This document shows positions 1 through 7,456 of a stretch of DNA of 64,000 nucleotides, piece by piece (the stretch's first letter is position 1; each line of letters opens with the position of its first letter). Position numbers and translations under genes: made by a program. Source of the stretch: Brachyspira hampsonii (GTDB lineage Bacteria > Spirochaetota > Brachyspiria > Brachyspirales > Brachyspiraceae); assembly GCF_002214805.1 (NCBI RefSeq), contig NZ_CP019914.1:992001-1056000 (forward strand), read 5' to 3'. The notes beneath the pieces are model-generated. The model searched no databases, was not told the DNA's origin, and worked only from the letters and a program-made list of their open reading frames with translations.

Positions 1-152
1 AAATAATCACATTTTTTTACATCATCACTAAATATACCATTATCGACTTTTATAATAAAAATATCATTATCTGCTTTTATATAAAGTTTTGTTTGTGCAT
101 CTGACAAAGTTTTTATATCATCTTTTTTTAATAACTCATAATTACTGTTCAT
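1..152 (-). CDS. Partial unknown protein downstream of an AAA ATPase
   Basis: The first 50 codons of a gene that runs off the left edge of the window. It begins MNSNYELLKKDD and continues with a charged stretch and a short hydrophobic strand (NDIFIIKVDNG). Its ATG lies inside the last codons of the upstream ATPase gene (11-bp overlap), so the two are almost certainly translationally coupled and act together. Too little is visible to name a family. Two-gene ATPase plus partner layouts are known from OLD-type and PARIS-type defence systems, but nothing seen here proves such a role. Confidence 0.6.
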   Translation of the reverse strand, partial: MNSNYELLKKDDIKTLSDAQTKLYIKADNDIFIIKVDNGIFSDDVKKCDY

Positions 153-1434
153 TATTTAATTCCATATCAAATAATTTAGTATATGTTTCATTAATAGTAT
201 TAGATATATCATCTATTTCTTCGCAGTTAATTTCATTTTCTTCATTAATAAGATTTGTATATCTAAAATCATTTAAATATAATTTAAAAGCATTTATTTC
301 ATTAGGATTAATATATGAATATTCCCCCACAATATTATTAATTTTTTCAATTTTTTCTTTATTGTTTTTATAATTTTCTTTTAATTTTCCAGCATACAGT
401 AAATTATTTGCACTTGTCAATATATAAGGACTATGAGTTGTAATCAAAATATTACTATTGGTTATATTCATAAAATTAACAATGAAGTCTATAATTTCTT
501 TTTGCATATTAGGATATAAATGGGCTTCTGGTTCTTCTATTATAACAAAAATATTTTTTTTATTAAGCCATATTATACCTAATAAAACATTTAAAAGCCA
601 CAGTATTTCCTGCTGTCCAGACGATATTTTATCTACAGGTATTTTTTTATTAGTATTATCCAATTTTATATATCCAAACTTATCATCACAAAAATACTGC
701 CCCCCCATATATTTTTCTATTTTTTTATTCATTTCATTTAAAATTATTTTTTTGTCATCATCATTGACATTTTTTACAAAATTTCTAACTCCATCTTTAA
801 ATAAGAACTCTATTTTTTCAACAAGTGTAAGAAAAGGATAAAATATAAAATCTATAGTATTATAATCCAATCTAGTTCTTTGATTATTCAATAATGCTAT
901 AGAACTTCTTGAGGCTGGTATATAATAAGTTATTAATTCATTTTCAAAAAAATCATTTATTTCTTTACCTATTCCTCTTTCAAAAATATCTTCAAACCTT
1001 ACCACACTATTAACATTTAAATATTCCCCAAAAAGTCTTTTTATATCTATTTCTAATTTATTAAAAAATATTATTATATTCTCACTATAATTAATATCTA
1101 GATTATTATTTTTTTTTGTAATTTCTATATAAGTATTATATTTGTATACATATTTTAAATATAAATCATTATCTATATTCTCCAATTTCCCAAATATACT
1201 TATAAAAAAATCTTTTATTATATTATAATATATTTCTTTTATCCTGTATTGTATTTTATTTTTATAAGCAAATATATAAAATCTTATTTGAGTATTTATT
1301 TCTTTGAAGAAAAATATTGCTTTACTTATTGTGCTTTTTCCTGAAGATTGTTCGCCTATAATCAAATTAAATCTATTAATTTCCATTTCAAAATCTTTTA
1401 CTACAAGCAAATTCTTAATAATTATTTTCTGCAT
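142..1434 (-). CDS. AAA family ATPase (SMC/OLD-like)
   Basis: A 430-residue ATPase. The Walker A motif GEQSSGKS lies near residue 25, an ABC-type signature (KISSGQQE) in the second half, and Walker B is IIEEPEAHLYP followed by the switch-like ITTHSPY. This is the layout of single-polypeptide AAA_15/AAA_21 ATPases related to OLD nucleases and RecF. No nuclease (TOPRIM) domain is visible, so any effector would be the overlapping downstream gene. I chose the ATG at 1434 over the one at 1452 because a GGAG ribosome-binding site sits just before it. A promoter precedes it. Family assignment is firm. Role (defence, repair or other) is open. Confidence 0.85.
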   Translation of the reverse strand: MQKIIIKNLLVVKDFEMEINRFNLIIGEQSSGKSTISKAIFFFKEINTQIRFYIFAYKNKIQYRIKEIYYNIIKDFFISIFGKLENIDNDLYLKYVYKYNTYIEITKKNNNLDINYSENIIIFFNKLEIDIKRLFGEYLNVNSVVRFEDIFERGIGKEINDFFENELITYYIPASRSSIALLNNQRTRLDYNTIDFIFYPFLTLVEKIEFLFKDGVRNFVKNVNDDDKKIILNEMNKKIEKYMGGQYFCDDKFGYIKLDNTNKKIPVDKISSGQQEILWLLNVLLGIIWLNKKNIFVIIEEPEAHLYPNMQKEIIDFIVNFMNITNSNILITTHSPYILTSANNLLYAGKLKENYKNNKEKIEKINNIVGEYSYINPNEINAFKLYLNDFRYTNLINEENEINCEEIDDISNTINETYTKLFDMELNNEQ

Positions 1435-1461
1435 ATTATCTCCATTAATCATATAAAAACT

Positions 1462-1490
1462 ATTATACTTAAAATATAAAAAATTGTCTA
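1462..1490 (-). promoter_or_regulatory. Sigma70-type promoter of the ATPase gene
   Basis: On the minus strand, TAGACA (1490-1485), a 17-base spacer and TATAAT (1467-1462), about 30 bases before the ATPase start. Confidence 0.55.
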
Positions 1491-1565
1491 TATTGAAAAT
1501 TTTAGGTTTATATATATATTATAAAAAATAGCATTAATAATTATATGTTTTTATAGGAATACATT

Positions 1566-1715
1566 ATGCATAAATACAAACCTCAAACTATAGAAGAATT
1601 GCAAAAGTTGGTGAAAGATGAAAATACATATTTAGGTGATATTGATACAAGTTTAATTACTGATATGAGCAGATTATTTAGAAATACATTTTTCAGGTTA
1701 GCCTATAGAAAATAA
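1566..1715 (+). pseudogene. N-terminal fragment of a BspA-repeat/DUF4132 family gene
   Basis: A 49-codon reading frame whose first ~38 residues (MHKYKPQTIEELQKLV...) match the N-terminus of the large gene at 2126, with several synonymous differences. After the phrase ITDMSRLFR the similarity ends and a stop follows 12 codons later. It has its own AGGA ribosome-binding site seven bases before the ATG. It reads as the left-over start of an older paralogue whose repeats and C-terminal part are gone. The divergence argues against a recent duplication. A short expressed peptide cannot be excluded. Confidence 0.65.
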
Positions 1716-1767
1716 TCCTCTTTCTTTGTATATAGTAAATTAAAAAATAAAATTTTATTATAACTCC

Positions 1768-1959
1768 CCCGCCCTTTATATTTTTTTGTTTTAATTAACT
1801 ATTTTATTTTCATAATATTTATAACTTTATTAGAATTTTTAGCACCCGCCCAAATTGGTTTAAATTTGTTGTATTTTCACCGCACGCAAAACTATATTAA
1901 AAAATTAATTTCATTATTGATACAATTTAAATTTATTATAAAAGTGAATTCAGCGTGCG
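1768..1959. repeat. Dispersed intergenic element, copy A
   Basis: This fills most of the 410-bp gap before the BspA-type gene. It holds CCCGCCC at 1768, a second CCCGCCC 77 bases later at 1845, then CGCACGC at 1881, whose exact reverse complement GCGTGCG lies at 1953. The same four landmarks with nearly the same spacing occur at 51413-51607. The rest is AT-rich and contains no open frame of note. Confidence 0.55.
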
Positions 1960-2006
1960 TTAAAGAGATTATCAAATTTACAAAATTAACTAATTAAAAA
2001 TTATAT

Positions 2007-2031
2007 CAGCTTTTTTTTTTGCTAAAGCTGC
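2007..2031. promoter_or_regulatory. T-rich stem-loop
   Basis: CAGCTTT and AAAGCTG form a 7-bp stem around a T-rich loop, about 100 bases before the BspA-type gene. A TATAAT follows at about 2047. The function is unclear; it could be the end of the preceding element or part of a leader. Confidence 0.3.
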
Positions 2032-2125
2032 AAAAATATAAATGTTATAATTTATTTAGTGTATATAAAAAATTGAAAAATATTTCAAAAAATATAAAAT
2101 AACATAAAATAAATTAGGACATATA

Positions 2126-4327
2126 ATGATGAAATACAAACCTCAAACTAGAGAAGAATTACAAAAGTTAGTACAAGATGAAAATATTTACTTGGGCGAT
2201 ATTGACACTAGTTTAATTACCGACATGAGCGGATTATTTTCTTTAATAAAAAGAGAAGATTTTTCTGGTATAGAAGATTGGAATGTTTCTAATGTTATTG
2301 ATATGAGTTTTTTATTTATTGAATGCAATATTTTTAACGAAGACATTTCAAATTGGAATGTATCTAATGTACAAACTATGAGAGGCATGTTTGAATTCTG
2401 CAATAGCTTTAATCAAAATATAAATGATTGGAATATAAGTAATGTAAAAGATACAGCATTTATGTTTAAAAGCTGCCGTAATTTTAATCAGCCTTTGGAT
2501 AAATGGGATACTTCTAATATTGAATATATGAATGGAATGTTTAAAGGCTGTACTAATTTTAATCAAAATATAAATGATTGGAATACAAGTAAAGTTAAGG
2601 ATATGTCACTTATGTTTAGAGGCTGTATAGATTTTAATCAGCCATTAGATAAATGGGATACTTCTAATGTAATAAGTGCTACTGGTATGTTTATGAATTG
2701 TAGAAATTTCAATCAAAATATTAATAATTGGAATGTTTCTAAATTAGAATATGCAAATAATATGTTTGAAGAATGCTGGAATTTCAATCAGTCTTTAGAT
2801 AAATGGAATACTTCTAGTGTAATAAGTACTGCTAGTATGTTTAAGCATTGTATAAACTTCAATCAAAATATTAATAATTGGAATGTTTCTAAATTAGAAT
2901 ATGCAAATAGTATGTTTGAAGATTGTTATAGTTTTAATCAGCCTTTAGATAAATTGGATACCTCTAATTTGAAATATATATCAAATATGTTTAAATTTTG
3001 CTATGAATTTAATCAGCCATTAAATACTTGGAATACATCTCAAATTATAGAAATGGATTATGTTTTCGATAAAGCTAAAAAGTTCAATCAGCCTTTAGAT
3101 AATTGGGACACTTCTAATGTAGTATCTATGCAATGTTTATTTTATGATGCAGAAAGTTTTAATCAGCTTTTGGGTACTTGGAAAGTTAATAAAGTAGAAA
3201 ATATGATTGGAATGTTATTCAGAAGCGGTTTTCAGTATTATGATTCTTTAGAGGATTGGAATATTGAATCTCTTGAGTATTTAGGCGATTGGTCTGATGT
3301 TATTTCTAAAAATATAGATAAATTAAGTTTGAAATGGATTTTATATTTATATGCTTTTGATAATGAACATAAAATTATAATAAAAAAAATAGAAGAAAAT
3401 ATAAAAGAGATTTATAAAATAGCTTCAGAAATAAAAAATAAAAAAGTTCAATCAGCTAAAAGAAAATTAGAAAATATTTATTTTAATGATTTAAAAGAAT
3501 TTCTTAATTATCAATTATTTGATACTATTGAACAATATGAAGAAAGTATCAATAAAAAATTAAGTAGAAAAGATGAAAAGAAAGTTTCTTATATAGAAAA
3601 TTGTAATGTGCTAATAAAAGATAAATCAAGAGAAGCTGATACAAGAGTAATAAAATATATATATTTAAAATATTTGGAGCTTAAAAGAGACATTTATCAT
3701 CTTATTGAAATTGACTCTATTATTAATTTACTTGACAGAGAAAGTTTTTTGACTTTTGCTAAAAATATTTATATAGAAACATATAAAGAAGCTGCTGTTG
3801 TTGTTTATAGTTTATACGGAGGAGATGAGGCTTTAAGAGAAATATACAAAAAAGAGAAAGACTCTAATTTCTTTTTGATAATTTTATCATCAGTAAAAAC
3901 AACAGAATATAGTATTAAATTATTATATGATATCTATTCAAAAACTAAAAAATCAGAATTGAGAGAAGAGGCTTTTAATTTACTAAATAAAATATCAAAA
4001 GAAATAGGACTTGATATTAATGATTTAGAATTGAAGTTTACTTCTAATTTCGGATTTGATACAAAAGGTGAAAAAATTATTAATGATGATTATAAATTGA
4101 TTTTAAATAGTGATTATTCTGTGAATGTATTTGACATAAAAAATAATAAGGTATTAAAGGCAGTATCCAAAAACTTTGATGATAACATAAAAGAAGAAAT
4201 AAAATATATTAAAAATGAAATTCCAAAAGTGATAAAAAAACTTTCTATAAAATTAACTAAATCATTGATGTATGAGAAAAATATAATTATGCTTTCTTTA
4301 AGGAGGTATTTATTGATAATCCTTTAA
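2126..4327 (+). CDS. BspA-type repeat protein with DUF4132-like domain, 5' part of a frameshifted gene
   Basis: Residues ~30-390 consist of about fourteen 25-residue BspA-type (DUF285) repeats of the form FNQPLDKWDTSNVxxMxxMFxxCxx. After them comes an all-helical region that leads into a DUF4132-like C-terminal domain. There is no signal peptide, so this differs from secreted BspA surface proteins and is probably cytoplasmic or exported in another way. The last ~14 residues (after MYEKN) do not fit the domain. The expected continuation lies one base out of frame and runs into the next ORF. ATGATG at the start leaves a one-codon ambiguity; AGGA at 2116 supports either. Repeats are also nearly identical in DNA, with a 150-bp offset between exact copies near 2711 and 2861. 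Confidence 0.8.
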   Translation: MMKYKPQTREELQKLVQDENIYLGDIDTSLITDMSGLFSLIKREDFSGIEDWNVSNVIDMSFLFIECNIFNEDISNWNVSNVQTMRGMFEFCNSFNQNINDWNISNVKDTAFMFKSCRNFNQPLDKWDTSNIEYMNGMFKGCTNFNQNINDWNTSKVKDMSLMFRGCIDFNQPLDKWDTSNVISATGMFMNCRNFNQNINNWNVSKLEYANNMFEECWNFNQSLDKWNTSSVISTASMFKHCINFNQNINNWNVSKLEYANSMFEDCYSFNQPLDKLDTSNLKYISNMFKFCYEFNQPLNTWNTSQIIEMDYVFDKAKKFNQPLDNWDTSNVVSMQCLFYDAESFNQLLGTWKVNKVENMIGMLFRSGFQYYDSLEDWNIESLEYLGDWSDVISKNIDKLSLKWILYLYAFDNEHKIIIKKIEENIKEIYKIASEIKNKKVQSAKRKLENIYFNDLKEFLNYQLFDTIEQYEESINKKLSRKDEKKVSYIENCNVLIKDKSREADTRVIKYIYLKYLELKRDIYHLIEIDSIINLLDRESFLTFAKNIYIETYKEAAVVVYSLYGGDEALREIYKKEKDSNFFLIILSSVKTTEYSIKLLYDIYSKTKKSELREEAFNLLNKISKEIGLDINDLELKFTSNFGFDTKGEKIINDDYKLILNSDYSVNVFDIKNNKVLKAVSKNFDDNIKEEIKYIKNEIPKVIKKLSIKLTKSLMYEKNIIMLSLRRYLLIIL

Positions 4328-4893
4328 TGAATAAATTTTCTTCTTCACTTATTTGGAATTTGTATGATAAAGATAATCTGTTTTTAACAACATTTAGATA
4401 CTCTAATGACGGAAGCTATTCAAACTACGAAGATGAAGAAATAAATATTGATGAAAATAGTTTTATAAGTTTGGCAAGCCTCATAGAAATGGAAGAAGAT
4501 ACTATAAATAAATGGAAAAAACAATTAGAAGATTATGAATTAACCCAACCTATACAGCAATTAAGTATAATAAAATTAGATAAAAATAATTTAGAAAATG
4601 AAATAAATAAATTACAGAACATAGAAATATCTTACGGTACTTTTAAGGCTTTTGGTTCTAGATATTCAATGAATCCTAGTTATTTAGAATATGGTACAGT
4701 TGAAAGTTATAATTTAAAACTAGACAATAACGATTATTTTGAAATAAAAATAAATGCCAATAATGATATTGATTATAAAGATAAAGTTAAAATAAATATA
4801 CAATTCTCTAATGAAAATAATCAAAAAGTATCAGAAAGATTTATTTATACTTTACTAGCTCTTATAATATGGGATTTTAGATTATATAAATAA
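4327..4893 (+). pseudogene. DUF4132 C-terminal part, severed by a frameshift
   Basis: The 188-codon frame carries the end of a DUF4132 domain: SSLIWNLYDKDN, then an FRYSNDGS-type strand and a DEE-containing loop. Reading this frame upstream of its ATG gives YNYAFFKEVFIDNPL, the helix that normally precedes this segment in DUF4132 proteins. It meets the upstream frame at 4282. Adding one T within the AAAAATATAATTAT stretch fuses both into one ~922-residue protein. The ATG overlaps the upstream stop (TAATG). The AAGGAGG about 20 bases earlier codes KE in the fused frame and is too distant to be a clear ribosome-binding site. It could be a true inactivating mutation or a sequencing error. It ends one base before the convergent ankyrin gene. 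Confidence 0.7.
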
Positions 4894-5961
4894 TTATCTT
4901 TTTAAATATTCATCAAAAAGTTTTATTATATCATCTCTTTTATTTTTTGCTGCCAATCTGTATGCAGTATTTCCATAGCTATTTCTATCAGTAGGACTAG
5001 CCCCTGCTTTTAAAAGTTCTTCTATTATATTTATAGGTGTTCCTATAGTTCTGTATATTTTTTTATTTAAATTACTATCCTGAACAGGAGCTTCATATTC
5101 ATACATTACCGCTCTTATTAAAACAGTATTTCCATTTCTATCGCGTGCATTAACATCAGCACCAAGTTCTATCACTTTTTTTATTAATTCAAAATCTAAC
5201 TGCCTTTTTTCTATCAAATACATAAGAAGTGTTTTTCCGTCATTTGTACTTGAAGAATTTACATCAGCACCTAAATTTATATATTCATTTAATATTTCCG
5301 TAGAATGAGTGCTGTCAAAATTCGTAGATATCACTTGAGAATTATATATAATAGCCTCGTTCAAATTACTTGCCCCAGCATTTACTAATTCTTTTATTAT
5401 ATCAATATTAGTTGCCGCAGTTAAAGGTGATTTTCTCTCAGCACCTTTATAATTTCTGTATACTTCTATATATGCTCTTGTATTAACATTAGCACCTTTA
5501 TCTATTAAATATTTTACAACCTCTAAATGATTGCCTTCGCATGCAGACACTAAGGCAGTATTAAGATCCTTAGCACCTAAATCAATAAGTTTCTCTGCTA
5601 TATCTAATTGTCCACCAATAGCCGCATAAGATAATGCAATATTATAATTACTAGCCCCAGACTTCATTATATTTTCTGCTATGTCCCAATAACCTTCGGC
5701 ACATGCAACATAAAAAGCAAAATCAAAATCTTTAGCACCGAAATCCAATAATTCCTGAACTATTTCATTATTACCAAGCTGAGCTGCATACATTAAAGGA
5801 CTCATACCATAATTTACATTGTATAAATCCAAGTTAATGCCTTCTCTTAATAATATTTTTACTTTATCTATATCATTATTTTTTATAGATTCCATTAACT
5901 CATCATTCTGAGAAAATGCAAAATTAAATACTATAAATAATAGAATAATTATTTTTTTCAT
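4894..5961 (-). CDS. Secreted ankyrin-repeat protein
   Basis: A 355-residue protein with an N-terminal signal peptide (MKKIIILLFIVFNFAFSQ). About nine ankyrin repeats follow (for example GMSPLMYAAQLGNNEIVQEL), filling nearly the whole mature chain. Several repeats are degenerate, with N-x-A in place of the TPLH-type start. I chose the ATG at 5961 over the longer frame from 6072, because the signal peptide begins there and GGA precedes it. Ankyrin repeats mediate protein contacts. A signal peptide places this one in the periplasm or outside the cell, so a host-contact or envelope role is possible but unproved. Its stop codon abuts that of the convergent gene with no terminator between. Confidence 0.85.
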   Translation of the reverse strand: MKKIIILLFIVFNFAFSQNDELMESIKNNDIDKVKILLREGINLDLYNVNYGMSPLMYAAQLGNNEIVQELLDFGAKDFDFAFYVACAEGYWDIAENIMKSGASNYNIALSYAAIGGQLDIAEKLIDLGAKDLNTALVSACEGNHLEVVKYLIDKGANVNTRAYIEVYRNYKGAERKSPLTAATNIDIIKELVNAGASNLNEAIIYNSQVISTNFDSTHSTEILNEYINLGADVNSSSTNDGKTLLMYLIEKRQLDFELIKKVIELGADVNARDRNGNTVLIRAVMYEYEAPVQDSNLNKKIYRTIGTPINIIEELLKAGASPTDRNSYGNTAYRLAAKNKRDDIIKLFDEYLKR

Positions 5962-6098
5962 TATAAAATCCAAGTTATAAAATACCGTTTCTATTATCGG
6001 AAATAATAAAACTATACTTATAAAATAAAAAATTTGCAAAATTATAAATAAAATCGTATAAATAGTAAACATAACAACAATTATAAATATAATATATA

Positions 6099-6126
6099 TT
6101 GATATTTATTTTTATAGGTTTATAAT
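6099..6126 (+). promoter_or_regulatory. Sigma70-type promoter
   Basis: TTGATA, 16 bases, TATAAT, 38 bases before the start of the small HEXXH protein. It is followed by AAGAGGT as ribosome-binding site. Confidence 0.6.
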
Positions 6127-6163
6127 TTGCATATAGGGGTAGAATACATTTAAGAGGTATAAT

Positions 6164-6595
6164 ATGGAAATAAGTATACGAAATAATGCTCCTTATATAA
6201 GAAACAGCAACAATATAAGAAATAACAGCAATAATATCAATAATATTGTTCAGGAAGCAAGCCAAAAAACTCCTATAAGTGAAGTAGGAGTATGCAAAAC
6301 TTGTGCTTCAAGAACATATCAGGACGGCTCTAATGATATAGGAGTATCTTTTAAAAGCCCTACTCGTATAGATCCTTCAAGTGCTCCTTCTATGGTGGCA
6401 TCACATGAACAAGAGCATGTTGCCAATAATCAAAGATCTGCTGAAAAAAGCGGCGGTGAGGTAATTTTCCAAAATGTAACGTTAACTACTAATATATGCC
6501 CTGAATGTAAAAGAGTTTATGTTTCAGGAGGTGTTACAAAAGCAGCAATAGCAAGTTCATCTTCTAAAGGAAATAATTTAGATACTTATGCATAA
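6164..6595 (+). CDS. Small putative zinc metalloprotein with HEXXH motif
   Basis: A 143-residue protein. An asparagine-rich N-terminus (~residues 5-30, RNSNNIRNNSNNINN) precedes a CxxC pair (VCKTC), then SHEQEHV, an exact HEXXH zinc-peptidase motif near residue 86, and a second CxxC (CPEC) near residue 112. There is no signal peptide and no membrane segment. The two CxxC pairs could bind a structural zinc, with HEXXH the catalytic one. I recall similar small proteins in clostridia and campylobacters (SprA-related family) but cannot confirm homology. Promoter and ribosome-binding site are clear, so it is a real single-gene unit. Confidence 0.65.
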   Translation: MEISIRNNAPYIRNSNNIRNNSNNINNIVQEASQKTPISEVGVCKTCASRTYQDGSNDIGVSFKSPTRIDPSSAPSMVASHEQEHVANNQRSAEKSGGEVIFQNVTLTTNICPECKRVYVSGGVTKAAIASSSSKGNNLDTYA

Positions 6596-6697
6596 AAATA
6601 TTAAAAAGTTCTATTTTTCTGCAAATTTCAAACTATATAATGACTGGTAAATTTACATTATAATATATAATTATAATATAAGTTGGGAGGTATTATA

Positions 6698-7165
6698 ATG
6701 AATAAAAGATTTATTATCACTTTAATAATTTCAGTAGTTATATGTTTATTAATAGGTGCTTTAGGAGGACTCAGTGTAAAAGCTGATAATTTTGTTTGGT
6801 ATGATTCCCTTGATAAATCACCATTAAATCCGCCAAATATATTATTTCCAATAGCTTGGAGTATTCTTTATGTACTGCTTGCAATATCAGTTTCTATTAT
6901 AATCAATAAAAAACCTACAGACAAAAAAGCTGTTATAATTTTTATAGTACAATTAATATTAAATTCCCTTTGGACTTTTATATTCTTCGGATTAAAACAG
7001 CCTTTATTCGGTCTTATAGAAATAATGATTTTAGATGTTATGATAATAATAACTATAATAAAATTTAAATCTATTTCAAAAGCAGCTTCTTATCTTCTTG
7101 TACCATATTTGGCATGGTGCTTATTTGCAAGCTATTTAACATTTTATATAGTAACATATAATTAA
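6698..7165 (+). CDS. tspO: TspO/MBR family membrane protein
   Basis: 155 residues with five predicted membrane helices. It shows the family marks: an N-terminal helix, the W-rich P-I-A-W-S-I-L-Y segment (~residue 53), NSLWTFIFFG, and a final helix PYLAWCLFASYLTFYI. TspO proteins bind tetrapyrroles and cholesterol-like ligands and act in stress or porphyrin handling. The role in an anaerobe is uncertain. The start is the ATG at 6698, because GGGAGG lies eight bases before it; the five-codon extension from 6683 contains that site. Monocistronic as far as seen. Confidence 0.85.
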   Translation: MNKRFIITLIISVVICLLIGALGGLSVKADNFVWYDSLDKSPLNPPNILFPIAWSILYVLLAISVSIIINKKPTDKKAVIIFIVQLILNSLWTFIFFGLKQPLFGLIEIMILDVMIIITIIKFKSISKAASYLLVPYLAWCLFASYLTFYIVTYN

Positions 7166-7222
7166 GCATAAAAAAATAATATAATTTGCTTCAAAATCAT
7201 TTATAAACTTTTTTAAAATCCA

Positions 7223-7251
7223 TTGACAGAAAAAACCTACAAGTTTATTAT
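7223..7251 (+). promoter_or_regulatory. Consensus promoter in the tspO-GH2 gap
   Basis: TTGACA, 17 bases, TATTAT. It lies about 205 bases before the GH2 gene, implying a long untranslated leader if it drives that gene. The rest of the 7166-7456 gap is featureless AT-rich sequence. Confidence 0.45.
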
Positions 7252-7456
7252 TTTATGCAAAATAATATAATACAATCTATTTATAAACGATTTTTTCTAT
7301 TTTTTAATAATTTATTTAATATATAAAATAAAAATTAATTATGAAATAAATACAATAATTAAATCAATATAAAATATATTTTTTTAACACTTTCATTGAT
7401 TTTTATTATTTTAAATATAAAATATTTTTATAATAAATTATTGGAGTATTACCAAA

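Noticed and set aside
1716-2125. CRISPR array or tRNA in the longest gap
   Set aside because: No repeat-spacer periodicity and no cloverleaf; the landmarks are those of the dispersed element.
4277-4284. Programmed -1 frameshift in GAAAAAT
   Set aside because: The base before AAA is G, so the tRNA would mispair after slipping. No downstream structure is evident. A simple one-base loss explains it better.
4301-4327. AAGGAGG as a ribosome-binding site for a separate gene at 4327
   Set aside because: It is about 20 bases from the ATG, and in the fused frame those bases code KE of the DUF4132 helix. A TTG at 4313 lies in the other frame.
2126-4893. BspA-type gene as a secreted adhesin
   Set aside because: No signal peptide or lipobox at either possible start, and the C-terminal domain is of a cytoplasmic type.
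6099-6126. Promoter read as part of a minus-strand gene (frame 5975-6265)
   Set aside because: That frame is hydrophobic by base composition only and overlaps both the promoter and the start of the HEXXH gene.
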